In this document: positions 1 through 7,203 of the stretch, piece by piece | Layout: each line of letters starts with the position of its first letter | Position numbering within the stretch: the stretch's first letter is position 1 | Source: CAZSLZ01 sp964607865 | GTDB taxonomy: Bacteria; Vulcanimicrobiota; JAJTBE01; CAZSLZ01 | Length of the DNA: 12,813 nt | Direction: 5' to 3' | Assembly: GCA_964607865.1 (NCBI GenBank) | Contig: CAZSLZ010000103.1 | Span: 1 to 12,813, forward strand | Translations under genes and position numbers: made by a program | Notes under the pieces: generated by a model | What the model saw: the letters and a program-made list of their open reading frames with translations, nothing else | Database searches by the model: none | What the model was told of the DNA's origin: nothing

Positions 1-23
1 TTTCTTACTATGATGATTGTTTA

Positions 24-71
24 ATTATAACATATTTCGGAACTTTAGATGTTAATAAAATGTTAATAAAA
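24..71 (-). promoter_or_regulatory. Leftward promoter with tandem TTAACA (PhoP-box-like) repeats
   Basis: Two perfect 11-bp tandem copies of TGTTAATAAAA lie at 50-60 and 61-71. On the minus strand they read TTAACA-N5-TTAACA, which is the spacing and sequence of Bacillus PhoP boxes (TT(A/C/T)A(C/T)A, 11-bp period). Downstream on the same strand is an extended -10, TGTTATAAT, with TATAAT at 29-24. The arrangement points left, to a gene beyond the window edge. The repeats and -10 are seen directly; PhoP as the binder is inference, and another OmpR-family regulator could use the same site. Confidence 0.5.
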
Positions 72-136
72 AGACAGAAATGATTCATTTAGAAGTATTT
101 TTACCTGATTAAACCATTTGAATTCAACCTTTATAT

Positions 137-165
137 TTGACAGATGGAATAAGCGTTGATATAAT
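137..165 (+). promoter_or_regulatory. Consensus sigma-A promoter of mcsA-mcsB
   Basis: TTGACA at 137-142 and TATAAT at 160-165 are separated by exactly 17 bp, a perfect match to the housekeeping consensus. Transcription should begin near 171, leaving a leader of about 24 nt before the AGGGAGG ribosome binding site (181-187). I see no CtsR tandem heptad (GGTCAAA repeats) and no CIRCE hairpin around it, so the usual heat-shock operators of this operon are not visible. Confidence 0.88.
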
Positions 166-194
166 AATCTCTACCAATCAAGGGAGGAACAATA

Positions 195-749
195 ATGATT
201 TGTAACCGGTGCAAGAAGAATAAGGCCACGGTTCATATCGATGAGAACAACCAGACTATTCATGTTTGTAAACCATGTGCCCTGGCAGTTTTGAGCCAAC
301 AGAAACCAAATATGCCAAAAACTGAAATTAAGATTATTTCTCCTGGAAATAAACCTCCTTCACCTCAGGTTATTTCAGATGTTAAGCATATTTTGCAGAT
401 TCTGCCCCAGTTGTCTCAACAAATGCAACCGGCAAAAGTGCCCGATAAGTTTTGTGATAAGTGCGGCGCTACTTTCAAGGAATTTCTGATGGAAGGAAAG
501 TTCAGTTGCTCAGATTGTTATGAAGCTTTTGCTCCCGAAATCAGGCAAATGCTATTCACCAATGTGGGCAAAACTCAGCATGTTGGAAAGGTTCCTGCAA
601 GATCATGCAAGAGGTTGAAGTTAAAAAAACTTGTGGAAGAACTGAAACAGCAACTTGAAGACGAAGTGAAAAATGAAAACTATGAAATTGCTGCAAGGCT
701 GAGAGATACTATTAATAATCTGGAGAGGGACGTTGAAAAACATTCTTAA
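195..749 (+). CDS. mcsA: McsA, zinc-finger activator of the McsB arginine kinase
   Basis: A 184-residue protein of the McsA family, which binds and activates McsB and takes part in marking proteins for ClpCP degradation and in metal and heat stress responses. Two CxxC-CxxC zinc-binding modules are visible: C3/C6 with C25/C28, and C87/C90 with C105/C108. A C-terminal UVR (UvrB/UvrC-type) helical motif spans about residues 141-176, with the characteristic ENYEIAARLRD segment. The length is normal for the family. The ATG at 195 sits 7 nt after AGGGAGG. Its stop lies inside mcsB (17-bp overlap), implying translational coupling. The gene is first in its transcript, whereas in Bacillus ctsR precedes it. 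Confidence 0.95.
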   Translation: MICNRCKKNKATVHIDENNQTIHVCKPCALAVLSQQKPNMPKTEIKIISPGNKPPSPQVISDVKHILQILPQLSQQMQPAKVPDKFCDKCGATFKEFLMEGKFSCSDCYEAFAPEIRQMLFTNVGKTQHVGKVPARSCKRLKLKKLVEELKQQLEDEVKNENYEIAARLRDTINNLERDVEKHS

Positions 750-1776
750 AACTCCCCAATGGACAAAAGCCCGGGGAAAAAATGATAATATTGTTTTAAC
801 ATCCAGGGTAAGGCTTGCCAGAAACCTTAAGGATTTTCCGTTCCCCAATGCCGCCAACCAGGAGAAAAGAACTCAAATGGCGCAGGTTTTTCAGGAATTT
901 ATGAACCAGTGTGATTATTTCGATGGTTACTATTGGCACGATATGGATAAACTATTGCCCATCCAGAAACAGATATTTCTGGAAGAGTATCTGATTTCTC
1001 CCATGTTTTTAGCTGAAAATGGAATTGGCAGGGCCCTTGCTTTCAATACAGAAAAAAATGTTTCGCTGATGGTGAACGAGGAAGATCACATCAGAATTCA
1101 GGTACTCAGCCCCGGTTTCGATTTCAAGGAAACCTGGCTTATTGCAAATCGACTGGATAATGAAATTGAAGACAAAATGGATTATGCCTTCTCTACCCAA
1201 TTTGGTTATAAAACCGCCTGTATTACTAATGCAGGCACAGCTTTGCGGGTATCTGTCATGCTTCATATTCCGGCTGTTATTGCTGCCGGAAAACTGGACG
1301 AAAATATTTACAGAGCAAATGAGCTTGGGTTTATGATTAGGGGTATTTACGGCGAGGGGACAAATATTCATGGAAACCTTATTCAATTATCAAACCGGCT
1401 AACCATTGGGCTGTCGGAAGAAACCATAATAAGACAGCTTGAACGGATTACTGATAAGATAGTTGAAGAAGAGAAAAATCTAAGAAATATGATTCTCAAT
1501 CAGCAGCTTAAAGTGACGGAAGATAAAATAAATAGAAGCCTGGGAATTTTAAAAACTGCTAAAATTCTGAGTTTTGAGGAATTCATGGAACTGTTTTCTC
1601 TGGTAAGGCTGGGTGTGGATATGGAATTTCTACCTGAAATTCCCAAAGAAGTTCTGAACCGAATGTTTTTAAATGTCCGATCAGGGCATTTACAATTTAA
1701 ATTCAGGGTGGGGGAGCCCCAACAGGCAGACCTGTTACGGGCAGAATACGTAAAAGGCGAATTAGCCAGTTTTTAA
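733..1776 (+). CDS. mcsB: McsB, protein arginine kinase
   Basis: A 347-residue phosphagen-kinase-fold protein that phosphorylates protein arginines using ATP; phosphoarginine marks substrates for ClpC-ClpP. Visible motifs are RVRLARN (25-31, nucleotide binding), VNEEDH (114-119), TACITNAGT (161-169) with C163 matching the active-site cysteine of the family, and GIYGEGT (204-210). The C-terminal helical part closes with LRAEYVKGEL. The start is TTG at 733, preceded by GGAGAGGG (722-729) inside the end of mcsA; the overlap suggests coupling. The family is usually about 350-360 residues, so it is complete. No clpC follows; a bidirectional terminator comes straight after the stop. Confidence 0.97.
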   Translation: MKNILKTPQWTKARGKNDNIVLTSRVRLARNLKDFPFPNAANQEKRTQMAQVFQEFMNQCDYFDGYYWHDMDKLLPIQKQIFLEEYLISPMFLAENGIGRALAFNTEKNVSLMVNEEDHIRIQVLSPGFDFKETWLIANRLDNEIEDKMDYAFSTQFGYKTACITNAGTALRVSVMLHIPAVIAAGKLDENIYRANELGFMIRGIYGEGTNIHGNLIQLSNRLTIGLSEETIIRQLERITDKIVEEEKNLRNMILNQQLKVTEDKINRSLGILKTAKILSFEEFMELFSLVRLGVDMEFLPEIPKEVLNRMFLNVRSGHLQFKFRVGEPQQADLLRAEYVKGELASF

Positions 1777-1781
1777 TAAGA

Positions 1782-1803
1782 AAAGGCGCCGATTGGCGCC
1801 TTT
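1782..1803. terminator. Bidirectional intrinsic terminator between mcsB and the TPR gene
   Basis: A perfect 9-bp inverted repeat, AAAGGCGCC, loop GATT, GGCGCCTTT. On the plus strand the stem runs into TTTCGTATT; on the minus strand it is followed by TTTTCTTATT. It starts 5 bp after the mcsB stop and lies 16 bp beyond the stop of the convergent TPR gene, so it can serve both. Confidence 0.87.
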
Positions 1804-1819
1804 CGTATTAGCTGGTATT

Positions 1820-2869
1820 TTACCATTCCTGGTCTTTCATGAATTTATCCTTGAAAGGATCTACCTTGTCGCCTTTCCAGGCTTTTCCTTTACGTTTGGC
1901 TTTCTCCAGCTGGGTTTTCACGTAAGGGTTATCAGGGTTGATACCCAGGGCCTTGTTATAATATTTTTCAGCTTCTTCCCACTTTTCCTGGTCAAGATAA
2001 ATATCTCCGATTCTTATGGGAGCATAATAGCCTTTTAAAACCCCCATTGGATCTTTATCCATGCAAGCTTCAAAATTCTCTATTGCTTCATCATAATTTT
2101 TCAGTTTTTCCTGGGCTGAGCCTAGATAAAAATATCCATCAGAATATTCAGGATCCACTGCAACCAACCTTTTGAAAATTTCCAAAGCTTCCTGGGGGTT
2201 GGCATCATCTATCATTACAATATCACCCAGTCTTTCCAGCGCCATTATATCGTTGGGGTTGGAACGCAGGGCGTTAACGAAATAGCCTTTGGCTCTGGGC
2301 ATTAATCTCTTCTGATAATAAAGCATGCCCATGCCTGTATTGGCAATGGAAAGTTCGGGTTCCCTGGTCAGGGCATCTTTCAAAACACTTCGGGCTTCTT
2401 CCATAAAACTGGGGTCCAGCCGGCTTCTGACAAAATATGCAATTCCAACCTGAGATTTCAATGCCGGGGCTTCATTGTTTTCCATAGCCTGTTCTTCAAG
2501 TTCATTAACCACGGGTATAAGCTTGTTGGCCTGGTAAGCAGCGCTGAGATAGAAACTCAGGGCCATGGCGTTGAGGGGGTCGTCTTGAAGGGCGTCTTTA
2601 AAAGATTCCAGCGAATCCTCATAGCGTTTTTCATAATAAAGTTTTAAACCTTCATGAAAAAAATTAACATTGTTATTAACGGGTTCCTTAATAATCGTTT
2701 CTTTTTCTACTACCGTTTCTTTTTCAACCACTATTTCTTCTTTTTCAATAACCTGGTTATCCGTTACATTTTCTTCATTTTCTGTGGCTTCCTGGGCAAA
2801 AATTAACTGGCTGGATAATACCAGAAAGGAAAAAACCAACAGTAAAATGATTGTTTTTCTGCTTTTCAT
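1820..2869 (-). CDS. Secreted tetratricopeptide-repeat protein
   Basis: A 349-residue protein with an N-terminal signal peptide: basic MKSRK, hydrophobic core about 7-20, likely signal peptidase I cleavage after A25. There is no lipobox cysteine. Residues about 27-63 are a Glu/Val/Lys-rich low-complexity stretch with VEKET-type repeats, probably an extended linker. From about residue 68 to 335 the sequence is built of TPR-like helix pairs; the clearest lie near 70-103, 226-260 and 300-335 (for example EEAEKYYNKALGINPDN). The ATG follows GGAGG (2874-2878) by a proper spacing. TPR proteins scaffold protein assemblies; the partner here is unknown. The location is inferred to be outside the cytoplasmic membrane. 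It is transcribed alone, convergent with mcsB. Confidence 0.87.
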   Translation of the reverse strand: MKSRKTIILLLVFSFLVLSSQLIFAQEATENEENVTDNQVIEKEEIVVEKETVVEKETIIKEPVNNNVNFFHEGLKLYYEKRYEDSLESFKDALQDDPLNAMALSFYLSAAYQANKLIPVVNELEEQAMENNEAPALKSQVGIAYFVRSRLDPSFMEEARSVLKDALTREPELSIANTGMGMLYYQKRLMPRAKGYFVNALRSNPNDIMALERLGDIVMIDDANPQEALEIFKRLVAVDPEYSDGYFYLGSAQEKLKNYDEAIENFEACMDKDPMGVLKGYYAPIRIGDIYLDQEKWEEAEKYYNKALGINPDNPYVKTQLEKAKRKGKAWKGDKVDPFKDKFMKDQEW

Positions 2870-2957
2870 AGAACCTCCGAATTCGCTACTGGGCTTTTAT
2901 TCTTAACATTGTTTCAATTACTAGCAAATGTAAAAAAAACCTTCCAATAAAATTTTA

Positions 2958-2986
2958 TTTATAACATTTTGTAAGTATCAAGTGAA
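2958..2986 (-). promoter_or_regulatory. Probable promoter of the TPR gene (extended -10)
   Basis: Reading leftward, a -35-like TTCACT (2986-2981), a 17-bp spacer and TATAAA (2963-2958) preceded by TG one base upstream form an extended -10 promoter. The leader would be about 80 nt. The -35 matches the consensus only 4 of 6, so the call rests mostly on the extended -10. Confidence 0.5.
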
Positions 2987-3033
2987 AAATTTGTGACAAA
3001 CATAAAAATATTGTATTAAAATAGAAGAAAATA

Positions 3034-3062
3034 TTTTCATGCATGGAAATAAATGTTATAAT
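3034..3062 (+). promoter_or_regulatory. Probable promoter of the acidic-protein operon (extended -10)
   Basis: TTTTCA (3034-3039), a 17-bp spacer and TATAAT (3057-3062) carrying the extended TG element at 3054-3055. Transcription would start near 3068, about 25 nt before the TTG start at 3093. The intergenic stretch 2870-3092 therefore appears to hold two back-to-back promoters and nothing else I can name. Confidence 0.6.
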
Positions 3063-3092
3063 AATTATTATTTGTTTATGAGAGTGGTTTAA

Positions 3093-4517
3093 TTGTCAAC
3101 TTTCGAAGTAAATCCATCTATAAGTACCCTCCTGGAAAATGCCCGCCGGGCAGATCCTGCCTATGGCAAGAAAGCCAGGGAGCATAAAAAGCCTGTGAAG
3201 ACCAGAAAAAGCCGGTTGTCTTCAGAGTTATCTTCAGACAGTTCCTCCCTTTCCGAAGATATGCTGGGAGATATGGATCCCGATGAATACAGGGAGAGGG
3301 ATCATACCCATGAATTCAAGAAAAGATTGAAGGAACTTCATGAGGAAAGCCAGAGAAAAAAAGACTTGAAAGTGGAAGAAGATGAAGAAGAGTATGCTAT
3401 ATTAGATGATGAGATAGAACAGGAACCCGACGATGAAGAGTTTGAACTGGAAGATGAGGAGGAAGGGAACCAGGAAGATACAGAGAGAGAAGCTCAAGAA
3501 CACGGAGCTGCAGATGGAATTGAGTTAGAAGAAGAATCCGATGAAAACATTGTTGAAGTTGAAAAGCTCCAGGAAATTAAGGAGAAAAAGCAGGAAAAGG
3601 AAAAACCCGTTTCTCCTTGGGATGATATAGGGTCACCCTGGGAAGAAGGTACAGAAGAGGCTGATGAAGTCGAACTGGAAAAAGAGCCTGTTGCAGAAAA
3701 AGAAGAGATACCTCTTCAATCTTCCAATGACTTTATAAGTTTGCTTTCTTACGACGAAGGTTATATTATAGCTGAACCCAAAAAAGCTTCGGCTGTTGAT
3801 GAAGAATTAATGGTGAATATTAATAACGATTTATTGAACGAAAAGAAGGAAGAAAAGATTATTCCCCCTTCCCTGCGGGTTCGTTATAAAGAAGCTTTTG
3901 ATTCCCTGGTTGTAAAGGAAGAGGAAAACAGTAGTTTTGAGATGTTGACTGACTACCTGAAACTTTTTGGGCTGGGGGTTTTGGAAACCTGCGTTGAAAA
4001 CGATGAAAGGCTTTTGTTAATACCCAGAAACGGGAAATTGGGGGATTATCCGGGATTATTAAAGCAGAAGTACGATCCATCTGTAAAAAATATGCGCTGG
4101 GGTTATCTGCCTTTAGAAAAAATGGTATTTATAGCTGAGGAAGTTCTTACCAATATTGATCCCAAAGTAAAGGTGCCTATTTTGTATTTTGCATTTTCCT
4201 TTGATCATGCCTTGGGTAGCGAGGGTTTCGCATCAGAAAAATCACCGGCAGTGCTGTCGAATTACAATGCCTGTAAAAACCGTGAACCCGGCCATCAATT
4301 TCTGGACAGTTTCTCTGCCCTTTCTCCTATTCATTATTTTGCCCAGAGTGTGGAAGCATATCTTTCAGGTTTTGAGCCCGGTGTTAATGCCATAACCGCG
4401 CGGAATTTCAGAGGTTTCAATCCCAGGGAGCATCTCTACGATGTTGACCGGGCAATGCATTCTTACCTTGAATATCTTTTCAAAAGAATAAATAAGAATA
4501 CCGAGGTGGAGGAGTAA
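3093..4517 (+). CDS. Acidic protein with a C-terminal degenerate lethal-factor-like (ATLF) metallopeptidase domain
   Basis: 474 residues, TTG start behind GAGAGTGG (3080-3087). Residues about 30-50 are basic and Ser-rich; about 90-200 are extremely Glu/Asp-rich with an SPW motif repeated at 174-176 and 181-183, probably disordered or coiled. There is no signal peptide or membrane segment. Residues about 262-470 are globular. The block YFAFSFDHALG (365-375) lines up with the zinc motif HEFGHALD of anthrax-lethal-factor-like (ATLF) peptidases, and SPIHYFAQSVEAYL (411-424) lines up with their EYFAE-AF-YL segment. In that alignment the first His is F368, the catalytic Glu is S369, the second His (H372) is kept, the third ligand Glu is H414 and the next Glu is Q418. 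It would therefore be a pseudo-enzyme, perhaps a binding module. The family assignment is by eye and is inference; the ORF itself is sound. It heads a two-gene unit. Confidence 0.72.
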   Translation: MSTFEVNPSISTLLENARRADPAYGKKAREHKKPVKTRKSRLSSELSSDSSSLSEDMLGDMDPDEYRERDHTHEFKKRLKELHEESQRKKDLKVEEDEEEYAILDDEIEQEPDDEEFELEDEEEGNQEDTEREAQEHGAADGIELEEESDENIVEVEKLQEIKEKKQEKEKPVSPWDDIGSPWEEGTEEADEVELEKEPVAEKEEIPLQSSNDFISLLSYDEGYIIAEPKKASAVDEELMVNINNDLLNEKKEEKIIPPSLRVRYKEAFDSLVVKEEENSSFEMLTDYLKLFGLGVLETCVENDERLLLIPRNGKLGDYPGLLKQKYDPSVKNMRWGYLPLEKMVFIAEEVLTNIDPKVKVPILYFAFSFDHALGSEGFASEKSPAVLSNYNACKNREPGHQFLDSFSALSPIHYFAQSVEAYLSGFEPGVNAITARNFRGFNPREHLYDVDRAMHSYLEYLFKRINKNTEVEE

Positions 4518-4528
4518 AGCGTTGAATT

Positions 4529-4855
4529 ATGTTAAAAGAAATTGAAATATACAAAACTATTGCTTCCCCTTCGGGCAGGATACCTGGAAATGATTTTATA
4601 GCTTTGGTTTCATTGAAAGGCAGTGAGGTAAAAATAGAATGTTATGAGCCGGGAATAAAGAAAAGGCTGGAGGAATTGTTCTCCAGCCCTTTGGTTAAAA
4701 TTGTTCCAAGCAATCGTAAATCCGGTGTTATTTCTCATCGTGACCTGGTGGTTCAACCCTTTACAGAAGAGTTTTTTGATGAGGTTCTTTTTGTTCTCCA
4801 CAAATTTGATCTCCATGGTGTGTTGAAACAGGGGCAAGGTCCATATCAAGATTAA
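4529..4855 (+). CDS. Uncharacterised 108-residue protein
   Basis: I do not recognise a family. The protein is a compact alpha/beta-looking sequence without signal peptide, membrane segment or cysteine cluster. It begins 11 bp after the preceding stop, with GGAGGAG (4508-4514) 14 nt ahead of the ATG, a long spacing that suggests coupling to the upstream gene. No earlier in-frame start is possible because of a stop at 4523. The last 95 bp overlap the 3' end of the convergent DUF4127 gene, and a leftward terminator hairpin sits in its middle on the other strand. The codons (for example FTEEFFDEVLFVLHKFDLHG) read as genuine protein, so I keep it. Its placement suggests it works with the pseudo-peptidase protein. 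Confidence 0.62.
   Translation: MLKEIEIYKTIASPSGRIPGNDFIALVSLKGSEVKIECYEPGIKKRLEELFSSPLVKIVPSNRKSGVISHRDLVVQPFTEEFFDEVLFVLHKFDLHGVLKQGQGPYQD
4655..4688 (-). terminator. Intrinsic terminator of the leftward operon, inside the 108-residue gene
   Basis: GGCTGGAG (4665-4672) and CTCCAGCC (4681-4688) form a perfect 8-bp stem around an 8-nt loop. On the minus strand the stem is followed directly by TTTTCTTTAT (4664-4655), a good U-tract. It lies 73 bp beyond the DUF4127 stop and is the only strong terminator I see for that operon. Confidence 0.75.
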
Positions 4856-6404
4856 CTGAAACCTCAAACAGCCTGTCCCAGGGAAGATGAATCCTGATAT
4901 CCTTAAGCCTTTCAATTTTGTACGAATTGCCATTATTGAAAGAAATAAAGCAGTGTTTAAGATAGTAGTCAAATAATTGATACAGTCGTTCCTTAAGCAG
5001 GTTCCGGGCTTCCTGGTTGAAATGTTCAGTCCAGTCTTCCAGATGAAAAATTGATAAATTAAGCTCCAGGGCTTTTGTCCTTAGAATCTGTCTTACTTCT
5101 GATTGATAAAGCCAATCGTCAGCCAGCCGTTCCAGAAGAATTATCAAGTGTTGTTTTGCCATTTGTCTTTGTTCTTCTAAGGTTTCCATGGTTTTTTCGC
5201 TGACAAATCTTAAGACGGATTGGCTTATAACCGTGCCTGTTGTGTTGCCTGCAGTATTCCATGCGGCATAACTCCAGAGCTTCAAGATGTTGATCCTGTC
5301 TATCAGGGAATTAGCCAGAACCAGGTCAGCGCCGTTGGCATAGAAAATATCTGCCATTGCCACTCGTTTATATTCTTTTATGCTGTTTTTAATATCTGAA
5401 ACAAAATTCTGGTCGAAGTCATTTTTATAATCTTTGTAATGCTGGGATGAAGCTTCCAGCTGTTTTGAGATTGGGGTATGGACATACAGCAAAATATCTG
5501 CATCGGCCCGGTTATGAACCAGTTGGGAGCCTGAAATTTCAGTGTGTAATTCAATGATTTCTTCAATATTTCTATCTTCATAACGGGGAGTAATTTTTTC
5601 ACCGCCGGGGTTTGAATAAACAGGACATATTCTCGGATATATTTCCGTAGATTGGGACAGCCCTCTTGCCATAAGCAGAAGGGCGCTCTCGTCGGCCCCC
5701 GGCGCAATGGTTACTTTCTTTCCTATGCCCAATTCCTCTATAATATTTTCCAGTTCTTCCTTTTCCAGAATATTCAGGCCTATGGTTTTAGAGTCATCGA
5801 GGCCGATAAGCATATAATCGGCAAGGCCTTCAGCCATTAATTGCAGTAATTTTACATCAATTTCATGATTACGATCTCTGGTTTCCCAATAAGCTTTTAA
5901 AAGGTTGGGGGGAATCTCTTTTTCAATACGTTCAGTGGCACGGGCGGCGACTTCATCGCCTTTCTGCGCCAGATAACTCTCACAGGATAGATCTATGATT
6001 TTCTGGGCAATGGGTAGCAGGGTTTCATCGGTGAAAGTAGGGGCAGCTCTCAACAGAGAATTGAAGATATAAACTTTTCCCAGTTGTCCCTTCTTTCTGG
6101 CAATGATTTCTTCAAATCTGCCCAATCGTTTCTCCACGGTTTCCAGGGAACAGTTTTTGGCTCTTGAAGCTACCAGGCCTCCATAAAGGGGCATATCTAC
6201 AGAAATAATTGAAAAATCAAAACTCTCAGCCAGGTTCTCGAGCCAATCCAATATTTCTGAAGTTTTTCCCGGAGATAAAAACTTGCCAAGTAACTTACAG
6301 GGTGGGGCTACAAGTTGGCAGCCTGCCATTTTTGCCATCTTAGCTGGCATATCCAGGGTACATGGACGTTCGTCAATAGGGATAAATAAGATCTTTTTTT
6401 TCAT
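4761..6404 (-). CDS. DUF4127 family protein
   Basis: 547 residues, full length for the DUF4127 family, whose biochemical role is not established. Family landmarks are the opening ILFIPIDERP (5-14), PPCKLLG (34-40), SVDMPLYGGLVASR (68-81), GLDDSKTIG (201-209), APGADES (234-240) and the closing LPWDRLFEV. Asp-rich, Gly-rich conserved blocks at strand ends suggest an enzyme, but no substrate can be read from them. It has no signal peptide. The ATG is 6 nt after AGGAG (6415-6411). A tail of about 25 residues follows the last conserved block and overlaps the convergent 108-residue gene. It is the last gene of a leftward unit with phosphoesterase and zinc-ribbon genes. Confidence 0.92.
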   Translation of the reverse strand: MKKKILFIPIDERPCTLDMPAKMAKMAGCQLVAPPCKLLGKFLSPGKTSEILDWLENLAESFDFSIISVDMPLYGGLVASRAKNCSLETVEKRLGRFEEIIARKKGQLGKVYIFNSLLRAAPTFTDETLLPIAQKIIDLSCESYLAQKGDEVAARATERIEKEIPPNLLKAYWETRDRNHEIDVKLLQLMAEGLADYMLIGLDDSKTIGLNILEKEELENIIEELGIGKKVTIAPGADESALLLMARGLSQSTEIYPRICPVYSNPGGEKITPRYEDRNIEEIIELHTEISGSQLVHNRADADILLYVHTPISKQLEASSQHYKDYKNDFDQNFVSDIKNSIKEYKRVAMADIFYANGADLVLANSLIDRINILKLWSYAAWNTAGNTTGTVISQSVLRFVSEKTMETLEEQRQMAKQHLIILLERLADDWLYQSEVRQILRTKALELNLSIFHLEDWTEHFNQEARNLLKERLYQLFDYYLKHCFISFNNGNSYKIERLKDIRIHLPWDRLFEVSVNLDMDLAPVSTHHGDQICGEQKEPHQKTLL

Positions 6405-6419
6405 TTTCCACTCCTATTT

Positions 6420-6659
6420 CTAATCATTGCTGAAAAGTAAACAGAGGAAATCGTCAAGCAAATCCACCAGAATACTGTTTCTGTATGTTCTGTGGCCATA
6501 TCCTCTGCTGCTGGTTGAGAAGATTTTGTTTCTGGGGCTGTCTGATTCATACACACTGCCCATAGGGGAAACTATCATCGAAGATGTGTTCATTGGTAGG
6601 TTGGCATTAGATTTATGGTGAGATAATTTCACATCACCTTTTTCCGCTGCCTGAACCAA
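6420..6659 (-). CDS. Doubtful small protein (79 codons) between zinc-ribbon and DUF4127 genes
   Basis: An open frame filling the 258-bp gap between two genes of the leftward unit. The start would be TTG at 6659, 3 bp after the zinc-ribbon stop; the nearest SD-like GGAGAAG is about 11 nt away, so initiation is weakly supported. An internal ATG (codon 23) has no SD. The predicted product is polar, Ser/Asn-rich at first, with a hydrophobic Leu/Asp-rich tail (LVDLLDDFLCLLF). I recognise no family. It may be real and coupled to its neighbour, or a decayed gene remnant; an untranslated spacer is also possible. Confidence 0.42.
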   Translation of the reverse strand: MVQAAEKGDVKLSHHKSNANLPMNTSSMIVSPMGSVYESDSPRNKIFSTSSRGYGHRTYRNSILVDLLDDFLCLLFSND

Positions 6660-6662
6660 GTC

Positions 6663-7190
6663 TTATACATCTTCTCCGGTAAATAGCTCCTTTTCAACTT
6701 CATTATCTTTTCTTTTGTTATTTTCTTCATCAGAGTCTGTTTTGGTGGGTTCAACCTTGATTTCATCAAAACCGTCAAGCCGAATTATTGATTCGTCGCT
6801 GTCAAGTTGGGAATCCGGTAGATTATACGGTTGATAAAGGCTCTTCTTTTGGGTTTCCTTCTGATAAGTGGCGATGATTTTCTTCAATTCCCCTTTATCA
6901 AACCAGATGCCCCGGCACTCATCACAAAAATCCACATTAACCCTGCGGTGGGTAATCACCCGCAACTGATTTTTACACCGGGGGCATTTTCTTTTACCTT
7001 CTTCTACCTTCATATGGGAGTCATCTATCTGGAAGTTATCCAAGACTTTTTTGGGTATTTTCCCTTTCTTTACATATTCGCCAATTTCACCGGAGTCCAG
7101 CCAGACGCCGCCGCATAAGCGGCAGGAATCAATCTCGACTCCCATCAAATTTACAGTATCAATTGGTTTAAGGCAAACCGGGCAATCCAT
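6663..7190 (-). CDS. Double zf-TFIIB zinc-ribbon protein
   Basis: 175 residues. Two copies of the bacterial zf-TFIIB ribbon are visible: C3/C6...C23/C26 ending GGVWLDSGE, and C69/C72...C89/C92 ending RGIWFDKGE. Both have the CPxC ... CxxCxGxWxDxGE signature. The rest (about 103-175) is a charged tail rich in Glu, Asp and Lys, likely disordered. Such proteins are cytosolic and presumably bind zinc; their function is unknown. I chose the ATG at 7190, not the longer open frame, because AAGGAGAG (7204-7197) lies 6 nt upstream and the ribbon starts at residue 3. That SD overlaps the stop of the phosphoesterase gene, so the two are co-transcribed. Confidence 0.9.
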   Translation of the reverse strand: MDCPVCLKPIDTVNLMGVEIDSCRLCGGVWLDSGEIGEYVKKGKIPKKVLDNFQIDDSHMKVEEGKRKCPRCKNQLRVITHRRVNVDFCDECRGIWFDKGELKKIIATYQKETQKKSLYQPYNLPDSQLDSDESIIRLDGFDEIKVEPTKTDSDEENNKRKDNEVEKELFTGEDV

Positions 7191-7203
7191 TATTATCTCT
7201 CCT

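Noticed and set aside
100..194. CtsR operator or CIRCE element before mcsA
   Set aside because: Only a single TTTGAC, part of the -35, is present; there is no tandem heptad and no TTAGCACTC inverted repeat.
621..1386. Open frames on the minus strand across mcsA and mcsB
   Set aside because: They are antisense to two confidently identified genes, have no ribosome binding sites, and translate to unrelated sequence.
5378..5840. Other-frame ORFs inside the DUF4127 gene, which might suggest a frameshift
   Set aside because: The DUF4127 frame is continuous and carries all the family blocks in order; these are shadows.
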